Assembly: GCF_039545795.1 (NCBI RefSeq)
Contig: NZ_CP154260.1
Span: 2,485,001 to 2,549,000, forward strand
From: Chitinophaga niabensis
GTDB taxonomy: Bacteria; Bacteroidota; Bacteroidia; Chitinophagales; Chitinophagaceae
Reading direction: 5' to 3'
DNA: 64,000 nucleotides
The notes beneath the pieces are model-generated. The model was not told the DNA's origin, searched no databases, and saw only the letters and a list, made by a program, of their open reading frames with translations. Numbering within the stretch: position 1 is the first letter of the stretch; each line of letters starts with the position of its first letter. Shown in pieces: positions 34,288 to 44,281 of the stretch. A program made the position numbers and the translations under genes.

Positions 34288-37200
34288 ATGCAAAAAACTG
34301 CTTATTGGAGCCGTTGGAACTTGCCATGCCGGCTCCCAACCAAAATGCTCAGGATCATGAGATTTACCAGTGTTCTCCTTCTCGCCATTTGTTTACATGT
34401 TTCAGCTAACACTTTTTCGCAATCCGTTACTTTTTCCGGTAAGGCCGTTCCCATGGAAAAGGTTTTTGCGGCTATTAAAAAGCAAACGGGTTTTGTGGTA
34501 TGGGGGAAATCGGACCTCCTGAAACAGGCAGGTGCGGTATCCGCTTCAGTACAAAATATGCCGCTGACCAGCTTCCTTGAACTGATCCTGAAAGATCAGC
34601 CGCTTAATTATAAAATAGCGGACAAAACCATTATGCTGTATAGCAAACCCGGGGGTACTGTAACAACACCTGTGGCAGAACCTGTAAGAGGGCATGTGTC
34701 TGACAGTGCAGGCGTTTCCCTGATAGGCGCTTCGGTATATGTTATGGGCAGCAATCAGTCAGTTGCTACAGATACAGAAGGAAACTTTACCCTGAATGTA
34801 AACGCAGGAGATAAACTTCGTATCAGCTTTTTAGGATATAGAACAAAAGAAGTAGTGGTGACCACTGCCATGCTTAGAAGCGGCAGCATTGGTAACCTTA
34901 CATTGTCCGTTATCTCTTCTACCTTAACAGAATTAAATGTAACTGCTAACACAGGATATCAGTCCCTTCCAAAGGAACGGGCAACAGGATCGTTCAGCGT
35001 AATTACGGAAAAAACACTCGGCGCCAGGATGGAAACCAGCCTTATGGATCGCCTTGAAGGTACAGTGCCCGGCCTCTTTATACAGAATGGCAATGCAACC
35101 ATCCGTGGGCTTTCCACACTTTATGGTAACCAGGCACCGCTGTATGTAGTAGATGGTTTCCCTTACGAAGGAGACCTGAATTACATTAACCCTGCGGATG
35201 TGGTGAATGTAACAGTGATGAAAGATGCGGCTGCAGCCTCTATTTATGGTACCAGGGCAGCGAATGGTGTGATCTCTATTACCACCCGTTATGGCAGCAG
35301 CAGGAAACTGACGGTGAACTTCAGCAGTACGATGTTTTACACTGCCAAACCTGATATGGGTTACATGAAATATCTCAATTCAGCCGAGATGGTGGACCTC
35401 CAGAAGGAACTTTTCAATACCTGGCACCGCTCTTACAATGATCTTCTCAGGCGCGAAGGTAAAAACCCGGTATTGGAAGCGCTTTATGAGCATGAGCAGG
35501 GCCGGCTCACGCAAACCGAACTGGACAATACACTCAATAATTTAAGGAATGCAGACGGCTATGGTCAGATTAAAGACCTGTTCATGCGTGATGAGATCAG
35601 GCAGCGCCACAGCTTTTCTGCCAGCGGCGGTAACGAGATCCATCAGTATAACATCTTCATGAACTATACTGGTAACAGAACGTATGCCTTACGCACCAGT
35701 AATGAAAATATTAACGTGGGCATGAGAGATAAAGTGAAAGTGTTTGACTGGCTGGATGCTGAAATAGGAGTTAGTACCAATGTGAGTACCGGGAAATTCC
35801 TTCGAGAAAGCCCTGAAAGTTTTCTCAAAAGAAGAATGCCCTATGAAACACTGAAAAACCCCGATGGCAGCCTTACATCATTCACCATGCTAAAATCACC
35901 TTATGAGATAGAGCGCCTGAAGAGCCTTGGTCTGCTGGATGAAACATTTAATCCCCTGGAAGACATGAATAATTCTGATCTTTCCTACAATTCAAATTAC
36001 TTCAGACTACAGGGAGGTTTCACCATTAAAATACTCAAAGGCCTTACGCTGGACCTGAAACTTCAGACAGAGCGCCGTAACACCTACAACAAAGAATATT
36101 ACAATCCGAATTCCTACTACGCGAAGACGATGATCAATGATGCTACGGAGTATTACCGTCCTGATTCAATCGTGAAAAATGTACCGGATGGCGGACAGAT
36201 CTTTGAAGTAAGGGGTAACTCTAAATCCTATACAGCCCGTGCGCAGCTTAACTTCGACAGGCAGATCCATGGCGTACATCACATCTCTGCATTAGCCGGT
36301 ATGGAACGCAGAGCAGTAGCCTATTCGTCTACTTCCGTGTTTAAAATGGGATACAACGATAATAACCTTCAATATACACCGGTAGATGAAATCGCTCTCG
36401 GTAATCTGAAAGGAACGGAAGCGCTGGGCAGCACTTTCTCCCTGAGATTTAATAACTATAACTATTTCACTTACGGAGAGGACAGGTATATTTCAGCATA
36501 TGGTAATGTTGGTTATACCTATAAAGGAAAATATAATCTTACAGGAAGTGTACGTGTAGACAACTCTAACCTCTTTGGTACCGATCCCCGTTACCGGTAT
36601 CTGCCCTTATGGTCAGTTGGCGCCAGCTGGAGAGTATCCGAAGAAGATTTCATCAAGGATGTTAGCTGGATAGATAACCTGAGTGTGCGCGCTACTTATG
36701 GGCTCGGCGGAAACGTGGCCAGAACAGTAGGGCCATACCTGCAGGCAACTTCTACTTTCTTCTCAGAAGCCAATGCTCCCGCTACCAGCATTCTTTATCC
36801 GCCTAATAAATCATTGAGGTGGGAGAAAACGGCCACTACCAATATCGGTGTGGACTTTGTGGTGCTGAACAACAGGATCTCCGGATCAATAGATTATTAT
36901 ATCCGTAAGTCCACCGACTTGTTAGGTGAAAAAGCTGTTGACCCTACGAATGCATTTCCTGTTGCGTTAATCAATTACGGCAGCTTAAATAACAAGGGTA
37001 TTGAGCTGGCGCTTAACACGGTGAATGTTAGTAAGAAAAACTTCTCCTGGGGTACCACACTGGTGTTAAGTTTCAATAAGAACAAGATGACGGAGATAAA
37101 TACCCGGGACCTGAATATTTATGGTCTTACAGGTGGTTATGGTGTAAACCGCATAGGTTATCCTATGGATGCAGTATTCAGTTTCAGGTCCGCAGGGCTT

Positions 37201-37839
37201 GATCCCACCAACGGTTCTATGATGGTATATGATGCAGATGGGAAAGTAGTAAAGAACTATGATCAGACCGGTGCCATTGTAGCTAATATGACAGATATTA
37301 ATGGCCTGGTATATAGCGGCACACTGCGCCCTAAATATACGATGGGGCTGACCAATAGTTTTACCTACCGCCAGTTCACCCTCAATATTATGCTCATCGG
37401 AAATGGGGGCCATGTGATCAGAGATGTGGTGCCGTCTGTAGGTTATCTTTTCCCCTATACAAATACAGACAGAAGAGTGTTGAACTACTGGCGTAAACCG
37501 GGAGATGAAAAGATCCCGGGAATGTTGCCGGCACCAGATCTGAAAGGTACCGGAAGCAACTATTATACACTCACATGGTATGCATCAGATCAGAATGTGC
37601 TCAAGGCGGATTATATCAAAGTAAGGGATATCTCCCTGGCTTATAATTTAACGCCTGCATTGGCCCGTTTTAAAAAGTTCTCAGCAGTTAAATTAACGTT
37701 GCAGGTGCAGAATCCTTTCCACTGGTATGCCAACTCTGCCGGAATTGATCCGGAAGCTTATGAGTTCGCCAGCCAGTATGCTAACAGAACTTTACCGGTA
37801 ATGGCTACTTATATGGCGGGACTTGATATCACTTTTTAA
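34288..37839 (+). CDS. susC: SusC/RagA-type TonB-linked outer-membrane receptor with STN domain
   Basis: 1183 residues from ATG 34288; the extra 19 codons upstream lie in the structured leader. The long N-terminus ends in a signal peptide (LLLAICLHVSANTFSQ). Then come an STN domain (about 45-110; signalling to FecR), a CarboxypepD_reg-like domain (VRGHVSDSAGVSLIGASVYV), a TonB plug (NATIRGLSTLYGNQAPLYVVDG and DVVNVTVMKDAAAASIYGTRA), and a large beta-barrel. With the downstream SusD lipoprotein it imports a specific nutrient in a TonB-dependent way. No glycoside hydrolase or peptidase gene accompanies it, so the ligand is unknown. Confidence 0.95.
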   Translation: MQKTAYWSRWNLPCRLPTKMLRIMRFTSVLLLAICLHVSANTFSQSVTFSGKAVPMEKVFAAIKKQTGFVVWGKSDLLKQAGAVSASVQNMPLTSFLELILKDQPLNYKIADKTIMLYSKPGGTVTTPVAEPVRGHVSDSAGVSLIGASVYVMGSNQSVATDTEGNFTLNVNAGDKLRISFLGYRTKEVVVTTAMLRSGSIGNLTLSVISSTLTELNVTANTGYQSLPKERATGSFSVITEKTLGARMETSLMDRLEGTVPGLFIQNGNATIRGLSTLYGNQAPLYVVDGFPYEGDLNYINPADVVNVTVMKDAAAASIYGTRAANGVISITTRYGSSRKLTVNFSSTMFYTAKPDMGYMKYLNSAEMVDLQKELFNTWHRSYNDLLRREGKNPVLEALYEHEQGRLTQTELDNTLNNLRNADGYGQIKDLFMRDEIRQRHSFSASGGNEIHQYNIFMNYTGNRTYALRTSNENINVGMRDKVKVFDWLDAEIGVSTNVSTGKFLRESPESFLKRRMPYETLKNPDGSLTSFTMLKSPYEIERLKSLGLLDETFNPLEDMNNSDLSYNSNYFRLQGGFTIKILKGLTLDLKLQTERRNTYNKEYYNPNSYYAKTMINDATEYYRPDSIVKNVPDGGQIFEVRGNSKSYTARAQLNFDRQIHGVHHISALAGMERRAVAYSSTSVFKMGYNDNNLQYTPVDEIALGNLKGTEALGSTFSLRFNNYNYFTYGEDRYISAYGNVGYTYKGKYNLTGSVRVDNSNLFGTDPRYRYLPLWSVGASWRVSEEDFIKDVSWIDNLSVRATYGLGGNVARTVGPYLQATSTFFSEANAPATSILYPPNKSLRWEKTATTNIGVDFVVLNNRISGSIDYYIRKSTDLLGEKAVDPTNAFPVALINYGSLNNKGIELALNTVNVSKKNFSWGTTLVLSFNKNKMTEINTRDLNIYGLTGGYGVNRIGYPMDAVFSFRSAGLDPTNGSMMVYDADGKVVKNYDQTGAIVANMTDINGLVYSGTLRPKYTMGLTNSFTYRQFTLNIMLIGNGGHVIRDVVPSVGYLFPYTNTDRRVLNYWRKPGDEKIPGMLPAPDLKGTGSNYYTLTWYASDQNVLKADYIKVRDISLAYNLTPALARFKKFSAVKLTLQVQNPFHWYANSAGIDPEAYEFASQYANRTLPVMATYMAGLDITF

Positions 37840-37850
37840 ATCCAGGAAAC

Positions 37851-39287
37851 ATGAAAAAATTATCACTGTATATCATCACCAGCGCATTGATATTATCCGG
37901 TTGCACAAAGTTCCTGGATATTAAACCAAAAGATAAATTCATCCCTATTACAGTAACGGACTTTGAGAACATGCTCAATTCCGGTACTATCGTGAACTTC
38001 GGTGATCAATACTGGGATCTCTTGTCTGACGATGCATTCCTGCCGGAAGGTGAGCCAGGCAACCTGTATACCAAGCAACAATTATGGGGCAGGAAGATCT
38101 ATACCTTCAATACTTCTCCTTACGAACAGGGAGCCAATGATTATTTATGGAGCGAAGGGTATAAAAGGATCTTCTATTTCAATACTATCATCAACAATAT
38201 CATGGACGCAACGGAAGGCTCAGAAGCCACTAAGAAAAGCGTTCGTGCAGAAGCCTACCTGGGGCGTGCTATGGAACACCTGCAACTGGTGAATGTATAT
38301 GCGCATCATTATGATGCTGCTACCGCTGCCACACAACCCGGCGTACCCATTGCATTGATTGCGGATATCAATGCAAAGTTTGTGAGGAATACCGTAAAAG
38401 AAGTATACGATCAGATCCTGAGCGATGCCAATGCCGCAATTGCTGATCTGCCGGTAAAAAATAAACTCACAAAGTTCAGGGCAAGTAAAGCAGGCGGATA
38501 TGCATTGCTGGCCAGGGTGTATCTCTTTATGGGAGACTATGCCAATGCCCGCAAAAATGCAGACCTCGCACTCTCCCTGCAAAGTGAACTGGTGAACATG
38601 AATGGATATAAGATCACTAAACCAGGTCCATTCCCTAATGTACCAGGAGCACCGGTAGGCTGGACGGATATTCCTGACGGACAGCTCAATAAAGAAACCA
38701 TCGTGGCCCGGCATTTCCTCCGGCCCTTCGGACTCGGACAGGATGTATGCGCTTCACCGGAACTGACAGCACTCTTTTCAGACAATGATAAACGCTGGAC
38801 CTTGTATTATGCCAACGGATGGCCTCCTGCGCCTCCGTTCAATTATATGACCAGGTACCAGGTGAAGATCTACCTGCGTGGAGATTTTTACAGCAACTTC
38901 CTCAACGTACCTGAATTGTACCTGATCCGCGCAGAATGCCTGGCCAGGGAAAATAACATGACGGATGCACTCGCGGATATCAATAAGTTAAGATCGAACA
39001 GGATTGTACCTGCAGCTTATGTAGCGTTTTCACCTGCAGACTTTGGTAATGATGCTGAAAGAGTATTGCGCTTTGTACTGGAAGAAAGAAGGAGGGAACT
39101 GGCATTCACCGGTATGCGTGTAATAGATCTGAAACGCCTGAACAAAGAAACCCGCTTCCAGAAAACAATCAAACATACAGCCGAAGGCAAAGTGTATGAA
39201 TTACTGCCTGGCAGCAATAGTTATTTACGCCAGTTGTGGCCCAATGCCACGGTGTTTAATCCAGACTGGCCACTGAATCCATCATAA
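37851..39287 (+). CDS. susD: SusD/RagB-type surface lipoprotein
   Basis: 478 residues. The lipobox ILSGC (Cys about 21) is followed by TKFLDIKPKDKFIP, the usual SusD opening. TPR-like helices include SVRAEAYLGRAMEHLQLVNVYAHHYDAA and ASKAGGYALLARVYLFMGDYANARKNADLAL. The C-terminal RagB/SusD block is VPELYLIRAECLARENNMTDALADINKLR with LRFVLEERRRELAFTGMRVIDLKR. It sits 11 bp after susC and forms the lid of the receptor. A strong GC hairpin follows. Confidence 0.95.
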   Translation: MKKLSLYIITSALILSGCTKFLDIKPKDKFIPITVTDFENMLNSGTIVNFGDQYWDLLSDDAFLPEGEPGNLYTKQQLWGRKIYTFNTSPYEQGANDYLWSEGYKRIFYFNTIINNIMDATEGSEATKKSVRAEAYLGRAMEHLQLVNVYAHHYDAATAATQPGVPIALIADINAKFVRNTVKEVYDQILSDANAAIADLPVKNKLTKFRASKAGGYALLARVYLFMGDYANARKNADLALSLQSELVNMNGYKITKPGPFPNVPGAPVGWTDIPDGQLNKETIVARHFLRPFGLGQDVCASPELTALFSDNDKRWTLYYANGWPPAPPFNYMTRYQVKIYLRGDFYSNFLNVPELYLIRAECLARENNMTDALADINKLRSNRIVPAAYVAFSPADFGNDAERVLRFVLEERRRELAFTGMRVIDLKRLNKETRFQKTIKHTAEGKVYELLPGSNSYLRQLWPNATVFNPDWPLNPS

Positions 39288-39315
39288 GCCTTTCCTATAA
39301 CCATGCCTTATTGAA

Positions 39316-39338
39316 GGCGCCGGTATTTAACCGGCGCC
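39316..39338. terminator. GC-rich hairpin after susD
   Basis: A perfect 9-bp stem GGCGCCGGT/ACCGGCGCC (39316-39324, 39330-39338) with a 5-nt loop. The T run after it is weak, so termination may be partial and leave some read-through into the ABC genes. Confidence 0.65.
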
Positions 39339-39369
39339 ATTATCATCCTTTTGAAAATTAATTTACACC

Positions 39370-40311
39370 ATGCAAGACAACATCGTTAGAATTGAAGGCC
39401 TGTCGCACCGCTACAGCAAAGACTGGGCGGTGAAAGATGTGAGCTTCGAGATCAATAAAAAAGGTATTCTGGGGTTGCTGGGTTCCAATGGCGCAGGCAA
39501 ATCTACCACCATGAACATCCTTTGCGGGGTATTAAGTCAAACCCAGGGCAAAGTGCTGATAGAGGGTATTGATATGAGGGCTAACCCGGAAGAGGCCAAG
39601 AAAAGGATCGGTTTTCTGCCACAGAATGCTCCACTCTACCTGGAACAAACGGTGGATGAATACCTCACTTTTTGTGCGCATCTCCGGCTGATAGATAAAC
39701 GCAAAGTAAAAGAAGCAGTAGATACGGTGAAGGAAAAATGTGGTGTAGCACATTTCAGTAACAGGCTCATCAGCAATCTTTCCGGTGGTTATCGCCAAAG
39801 GGTAGGGATTGCACAGGCACTTATTCATAAGCCGCTGCTGGTAGTACTGGATGAACCCACCAACGGCCTTGATCCCAACCAGATCCTGGAAGTACGCAAC
39901 CTTATCAAAGAAATAGCAGCTGATCGTGCCGTGATCTTTTCTTCGCACATCCTTTCTGAAATACAGGCTACCTGCCAGGATATCATCATGATCGAAGATG
40001 GTAAGATTGTGTTCAAAGACACCATGGATGCTTTCAACAATTACATTGAACCGGACAGTCTCATTGCTACCCTGGGAGATCCACCGGCAGAAGCTGAACT
40101 AAGGGCTATCAATGGTATCAAAGATGTGGAATTCCTAACGGAGAAAACCATCCGTGTAAGATTTGAACCTGCGGCAGATATCGCTGAAAACATCGTAGAG
40201 CTGAGTGTTCTCAGGAAATGGCGTTTAAAGGAGATCACGCTGGAGAAGAGTTCACTCGATGCCATTTTTGCACAGTTATCCAATAAAAAATCTAAACCTG
40301 CCATACAGTGA
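39370..40311 (+). CDS. gldA: ABC transporter ATPase, GldA-like
   Basis: 313 residues. Walker A LLGSNGAGKST (about 37-47), Q-loop region IGFLPQNAPLYLEQTVDEYL, signature NLSGGYRQRVG, Walker B LLVVLDEPTNGLDPNQ and the H-loop IIFSSHILSEI type (VIFSSHILSEI). The C-terminal about 85 residues form the accessory domain seen in GldA. Its stop overlaps the GTG start of the next gene. In Flavobacterium GldA-GldF-GldG is needed for gliding; in this locus the role is unproven and may relate to the neighbouring SusCD genes. Confidence 0.9.
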   Translation: MQDNIVRIEGLSHRYSKDWAVKDVSFEINKKGILGLLGSNGAGKSTTMNILCGVLSQTQGKVLIEGIDMRANPEEAKKRIGFLPQNAPLYLEQTVDEYLTFCAHLRLIDKRKVKEAVDTVKEKCGVAHFSNRLISNLSGGYRQRVGIAQALIHKPLLVVLDEPTNGLDPNQILEVRNLIKEIAADRAVIFSSHILSEIQATCQDIIMIEDGKIVFKDTMDAFNNYIEPDSLIATLGDPPAEAELRAINGIKDVEFLTEKTIRVRFEPAADIAENIVELSVLRKWRLKEITLEKSSLDAIFAQLSNKKSKPAIQ

Positions 40312-42518
40312 AAATAATATTCAGAATAGCCCGCCAGGAACTGAGCCTCCTGTTCCATTCGCCTGTTGCCTGGCTCATTTTAATTGTGTTTCCCGTACAG
40401 ATAGGGATGGATTTTATTCATTACATCCAGATGATAGGCAGAGCGCAGCGGATGGGCAACCACTTTTCGAACGTTACAGCCATGATCTTTGCCAGCCCGC
40501 AGCAGGGTTTTTATCCTGGCGTTAAAGGCACATTATATCTTTATATTCCACTCTTAACAATGGGCCTTATCAGCCGGGAAACACACAGTGGTTCCATTAA
40601 ATTGTTATTGTCTTCTCCCATTAAAGTAAGAGATATTGTACTGGGGAAATATGTAGCCATGATGGGATATGGCGCACTGCTGCTGCTCATCATTTGTTTA
40701 TACAGCATCTCCGGCGCGTTTTTCATTGAAAACATAGACTGGACCCTGCTGGCTTCCGGTTCAATGGGTTTATACCTGCTGATCTGTGCCTACGCTGCCA
40801 TAGGGCTTTTCATGTCCTCCCTTACCAGTTACCAGGTAGTGGCAGCTATCAGCACATTGGCAGTATTAGCCGGCCTGAACTTTATCGGCGGCCTCTTTCA
40901 GGGTAATGATGCTGTAAGAGGTATCACCCATTTCATGTCCATTTCCGGAAGAACGGAACAGTTCATTTTTGGATTGATCAGTACAGAAGATGCCTTTTAC
41001 TTCTTCCTGGTGATTGCTTTTTTCCTGGCCATTACAGGCATGCGCCTACAGGACCAGCGGGAAGCAAGACCTGCTATTATAAGAACAGCAAGGTATATCG
41101 GGTTAATCGCATTATGTTTCCTCACAGGTTACATCAGTTCCCGCCCGATCTTTACCGGTTATGTTGATATGACGGCTACCAGAATGCATACACTCGGGCC
41201 TCAAAGCCGTGAGTTGATCGCTGGGATGAACAAGCCACTTAAGATCACCACTTATGTAAACATCCTGGATAATAACTATTACCTGGGTGCACCGGAGAAA
41301 AAAAATGAAGACGAAAGAGTACTCACTCCTTACCGCAGGTTTATGCCAGATCTGAAAATGGAGTATGTGTATTACTATGATTTCTCCAACAACAAAAATC
41401 TCTACAAAAATTATCCCGGTGAAAGTGATGCCGCCATTGCTAAAAAAGTAGCAGACATCCAGAGCCTTGATTATAAAAAAGTATTACCGCCTGATCAGAT
41501 CCGTAAAACAGTAGATCTGGGCCCGGAAGAAAACCGCCTGGTAAGGTTGCTGCAATATGGTAAGGAAAAAACCTTCCTCCGGTATTACAACGACCTTATG
41601 ATCTATCCCGGTGAACAGGAGTTTACGGCAGCACTGAGGCGTATTGTAACACCTGCTGAAATACCTGTTATCACCTTCCTTACCGGCAATGGTGAAAGAA
41701 GTATTACAAAAGAAGGGGATGCTGCTTTGAAGAAGTTCGTGAACGAGCTGTCCTTCAGGCATGCACTGATCAACCAGGGCTTTAATGTAGATACGGTTAA
41801 CCTCAGCCATGAGGAAATTCCCGCAGCCACTTCCGTGCTGGTAATAGCAGATCCTAAAATGGCTATTCCGCCTATAGCACAGGCAAAGCTGGACCAATAT
41901 ATTTCCAGTGGCGGTAACCTGTTTGTGATCGCAGAACCGGGATCGCAGGAAATACTGAAACCCATCCTGCAGCAGCTGGATGTACAGCTGGGTGATGCTC
42001 CCATACTGGAAGAAAGCAGGGATTACGCACCGGATTTTATCCTGGCCTCATTTTCCAATAAAGCAGGGGAGATCACCCCCAAACTCGCAGGATACCAGGC
42101 TGATAGCGGGGTAGTATCCATGGTAGGCGCTGTAAACCTTCAATATGGCCAACAGTTTGGTTTTCATACCATTCCGTTACTGACGGCTAAAAACGGTCAG
42201 GCACTGGCCATTGCGGCGGAAAGAAAAATAAAGGACAAAACACAGCGGATCATCGTTACCGGGGACGCTGATTTTATGAGCACAGGAGAACTGGGACGGC
42301 GCAAACCGGATACCTGGAACCAGCTGCTGATCACGGAATCATTCCGCTGGTTCACCTATGGCAGGTTCCCGGTAAATACCGGTGCCGTAAGATCAAAGGA
42401 TGTAATTGACAGTGATGACAATGGGATCCTCAGCATGCGGGTATTCTTCTTTGGCGTGATACCGGTATCCCTCCTGATCTTTGCAACCGTGCTGTTGCTC
42501 TACAGGAAGAGACGATAG
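40308..42518 (+). CDS. Fused ABC permease GldF and GldG-type auxiliary protein
   Basis: 736 residues from a GTG start that overlaps the gldA stop. Residues about 1-245 form an ABC-2-type permease with six TM helices (GldF-like). They include HSPVAWLILIVFPVQ at the start and a SSLTSYQVVAAISTLAVLAG segment. After about 260 comes a GldG-like part: a TM helix (IGLIALCFLTGYIS), then the large periplasmic auxiliary domain (YVDMTATRMHTLGPQSRELIAGMNKPLKITTYV, VITFLTGNGERS, SGGNLFVIAEPG), and a C-terminal TM helix (VSLLIFATVLLLY). Two proteins normally encoded separately are here one chain. Confidence 0.9.
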   Translation: MKIIFRIARQELSLLFHSPVAWLILIVFPVQIGMDFIHYIQMIGRAQRMGNHFSNVTAMIFASPQQGFYPGVKGTLYLYIPLLTMGLISRETHSGSIKLLLSSPIKVRDIVLGKYVAMMGYGALLLLIICLYSISGAFFIENIDWTLLASGSMGLYLLICAYAAIGLFMSSLTSYQVVAAISTLAVLAGLNFIGGLFQGNDAVRGITHFMSISGRTEQFIFGLISTEDAFYFFLVIAFFLAITGMRLQDQREARPAIIRTARYIGLIALCFLTGYISSRPIFTGYVDMTATRMHTLGPQSRELIAGMNKPLKITTYVNILDNNYYLGAPEKKNEDERVLTPYRRFMPDLKMEYVYYYDFSNNKNLYKNYPGESDAAIAKKVADIQSLDYKKVLPPDQIRKTVDLGPEENRLVRLLQYGKEKTFLRYYNDLMIYPGEQEFTAALRRIVTPAEIPVITFLTGNGERSITKEGDAALKKFVNELSFRHALINQGFNVDTVNLSHEEIPAATSVLVIADPKMAIPPIAQAKLDQYISSGGNLFVIAEPGSQEILKPILQQLDVQLGDAPILEESRDYAPDFILASFSNKAGEITPKLAGYQADSGVVSMVGAVNLQYGQQFGFHTIPLLTAKNGQALAIAAERKIKDKTQRIIVTGDADFMSTGELGRRKPDTWNQLLITESFRWFTYGRFPVNTGAVRSKDVIDSDDNGILSMRVFFFGVIPVSLLIFATVLLLYRKRR

Positions 42519-42547
42519 TTAAAACCAGCCATACTAATAGAGCGAAG

Positions 42548-42576
42548 AGGCCGTACCTTAAATGGGCGGCCTTTTC
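42548..42576 (+). terminator. Terminator after the GldF-GldG fusion gene
   Basis: A 6-bp GC-rich stem AGGCCG/CGGCCT (42548-42553, 42567-42572) with a 13-nt loop is followed by TTTT. Confidence 0.6.
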
Positions 42577-42649
42577 CTGTTAATAAGGATTTACCTGAAA
42601 CTTTTTCCGAATAGGATCGTCTTAGCTTTAAACACAAAAACTTAATAAA

Positions 42650-43210
42650 ATGAAGTCTATCCTTATCCTTTTATTCTTCTCAGTATGCACCATTTCAGCT
42701 TACGGACAAGACAAGAATAATTATGTTTACTTCAACAAGCTGATAGAACTCAGTGGTTCTGACTATGTTATTGCCACCATTGAAAATGTAGGGAAAATGT
42801 TTACTGTAAAAAGTAAATATCTTTTGTTCATCAACGCCAGGAGCGGCCAGTCAAAAAAGGTTGAATTTTCCAGCGATGCTTCCATAGGAAAGGTTGAGCA
42901 GATCAGGATAGATAGCCTGCAGATCAACAAGGTGCTGGTGGCAGGCCGTACGGTGAACTTAGACGAGAACAAACATATTGATTGGAATGATCCCACACAG
43001 ATCATTATTGTTTCAGTAGACGGGCAGGAGAAGGTACAGTTAACAGAAGATAAATTCTTTGTGAGTACCTGGGTAGTTAATAATCAAACCGGGACTATTG
43101 TTATTACCGGGCATTATGATAGCAATAGTAACGGCAAATATGATAAGACAGATAAAAGTGAAATATTGCTTTACGACTTAAAGACATTAAAACTGATCTC
43201 TAAAATATAA
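42650..43210 (+). CDS. Small secreted protein of unknown function
   Basis: 186 residues with a Sec signal (ILILLFFSVCTISAYGQ). The mature part has repeated beta-strand segments (YVIATIENVGKMFTVKSKYLLFINA, IIIVSVDGQEKVQLTEDKF) and an Asp/Asn-rich loop GHYDSNSNGKYDKTDKSE that resembles a single Ca2+-binding loop. The family is not recognised. Monocistronic, closed by a terminator. Confidence 0.75.
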   Translation: MKSILILLFFSVCTISAYGQDKNNYVYFNKLIELSGSDYVIATIENVGKMFTVKSKYLLFINARSGQSKKVEFSSDASIGKVEQIRIDSLQINKVLVAGRTVNLDENKHIDWNDPTQIIIVSVDGQEKVQLTEDKFFVSTWVVNNQTGTIVITGHYDSNSNGKYDKTDKSEILLYDLKTLKLISKI

Positions 43211-43240
43211 AAAGACCCGCGCTAAGCGCAGGTCTTTTTT
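43209..43240. terminator. Terminator after the small secreted protein gene
   Basis: A 14-bp stem with one mismatch (43209-43222, 43226-43239) and a TAA loop is followed by T residues. It also serves the convergent methyltransferase gene. Confidence 0.85.
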
Positions 43241-43246
43241 AAATCG

Positions 43247-44062
43247 CTATCTGCGATTCACCGTCACTTTTAAAAAGGTTGCCGGAATAAGTGTGCTATC
43301 GCTGCTGCCACTTTTATTTTGATTGTTAAACAAGGTCTCCAGTTCCTGCTTTAACTCCGCTGCCTTTCCGTTCTTTTCAGCGGCTTCGAATGCATTCATG
43401 GTAGGACCGTAGTAGGTTTTGAACCTGTCTAAGAATTCAGATGGTGGGGATGCAACAGCAAAATTGAAAGTATCCCTTTCAAAGGAGATGTCTTCTTTAG
43501 CCACACCTGCGTTAGCAAAACGTTCTATAACCTGGTCTTCCACTCCCCACAGCATAGGGCTGATAAAGCCCTCTGGCGGTGGTGGTGTATAAGCGGAACT
43601 GATCTTAAGGATCTGGGCTACCAGTGTTGGATCTCCGGGGATCCAGTTGCCCATCACAATTCTTCCTCCGGGGCGGGTAACACGCACCATTTCCTTCGCC
43701 ACATCCAATGGTTTTGGTGCAAACATGGCACCAAAGATACTTACTACAAGGTCAAAGCTTTCATCTTCGAGTTCATGCAGATCAGTGGCATCGCCTTCCT
43801 GGAAGGTAATATTGGTAAGTCCTTCAGCCTTTACGCGTTTGTTTCCTGCTTCCACGAGATTGCTGGCAATGTCTACACCTAAAACATCTGCTCCGAGTTT
43901 TGCGGAGGGGATGGCGGTAGTTCCATCACCACAACCAAGGTCCAGTACTTTGAGACCTTTAGTGATACCTAACTTAGAAACGAGTGCTGCGCCGCTTTCA
44001 CGCATAGTTTCAGCGAGCCTGGTAAAGTCGCCCTTCTCCCATAATGCTTTGTTTGGATTCAT
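43247..44062 (-). CDS. Class I SAM-dependent methyltransferase
   Basis: 271 residues. The SAM motif VLDLGCGDGTTAIPSAKLGADVLGVD (residues about 38-63), the acidic EGDATDLHEL and the motif FDLVVSIFGAMFAPKPL are clear. The GGRIVMGNWIPGDP stretch and helical C-terminal region fit the UbiE/Methyltransf_25 group. Substrate unknown. A possible minus-strand promoter lies about 100 bp upstream (TTG-N19-TACTTTCG, 44168-44197). Confidence 0.9.
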   Translation of the reverse strand: MNPNKALWEKGDFTRLAETMRESGAALVSKLGITKGLKVLDLGCGDGTTAIPSAKLGADVLGVDIASNLVEAGNKRVKAEGLTNITFQEGDATDLHELEDESFDLVVSIFGAMFAPKPLDVAKEMVRVTRPGGRIVMGNWIPGDPTLVAQILKISSAYTPPPPEGFISPMLWGVEDQVIERFANAGVAKEDISFERDTFNFAVASPPSEFLDRFKTYYGPTMNAFEAAEKNGKAAELKQELETLFNNQNKSGSSDSTLIPATFLKVTVNRR

Positions 44063-44167
44063 TATGATTAAAACTTTTTAATAAATATTGCCCATGCCTG
44101 TTGGCATTTATGCAGACTGTTTTGGGATCAACCTGGGGCAATTGGGTTATGAAATAAATTACAACAG

Positions 44168-44197
44168 CGAAAGTAGGGGTTGTCAGCTATTTCCCAA
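44168..44197 (-). promoter_or_regulatory. Candidate promoter for the methyltransferase gene
   Basis: Read on the minus strand: TTG (44195-44197), a 19-nt spacer and TACTTTCG (44168-44175), one mismatch from TAnnTTTG. It would give a leader of about 100 nt. Confidence 0.45.
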
Positions 44198-44281
44198 CAC
44201 ACGGGTTTATTTTAGGGGACTTTTTCTATTTAACCGGTGGGAAATTGCTTTTATATGGTTTATCCGCACCTTTATAAAATG

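Noticed and set aside
44063..44281. Small gene in the spacer between two methyltransferase genes
   Set aside because: The only frame (44088-44285) has no domain or signal and covers the candidate promoter of the minus-strand gene.
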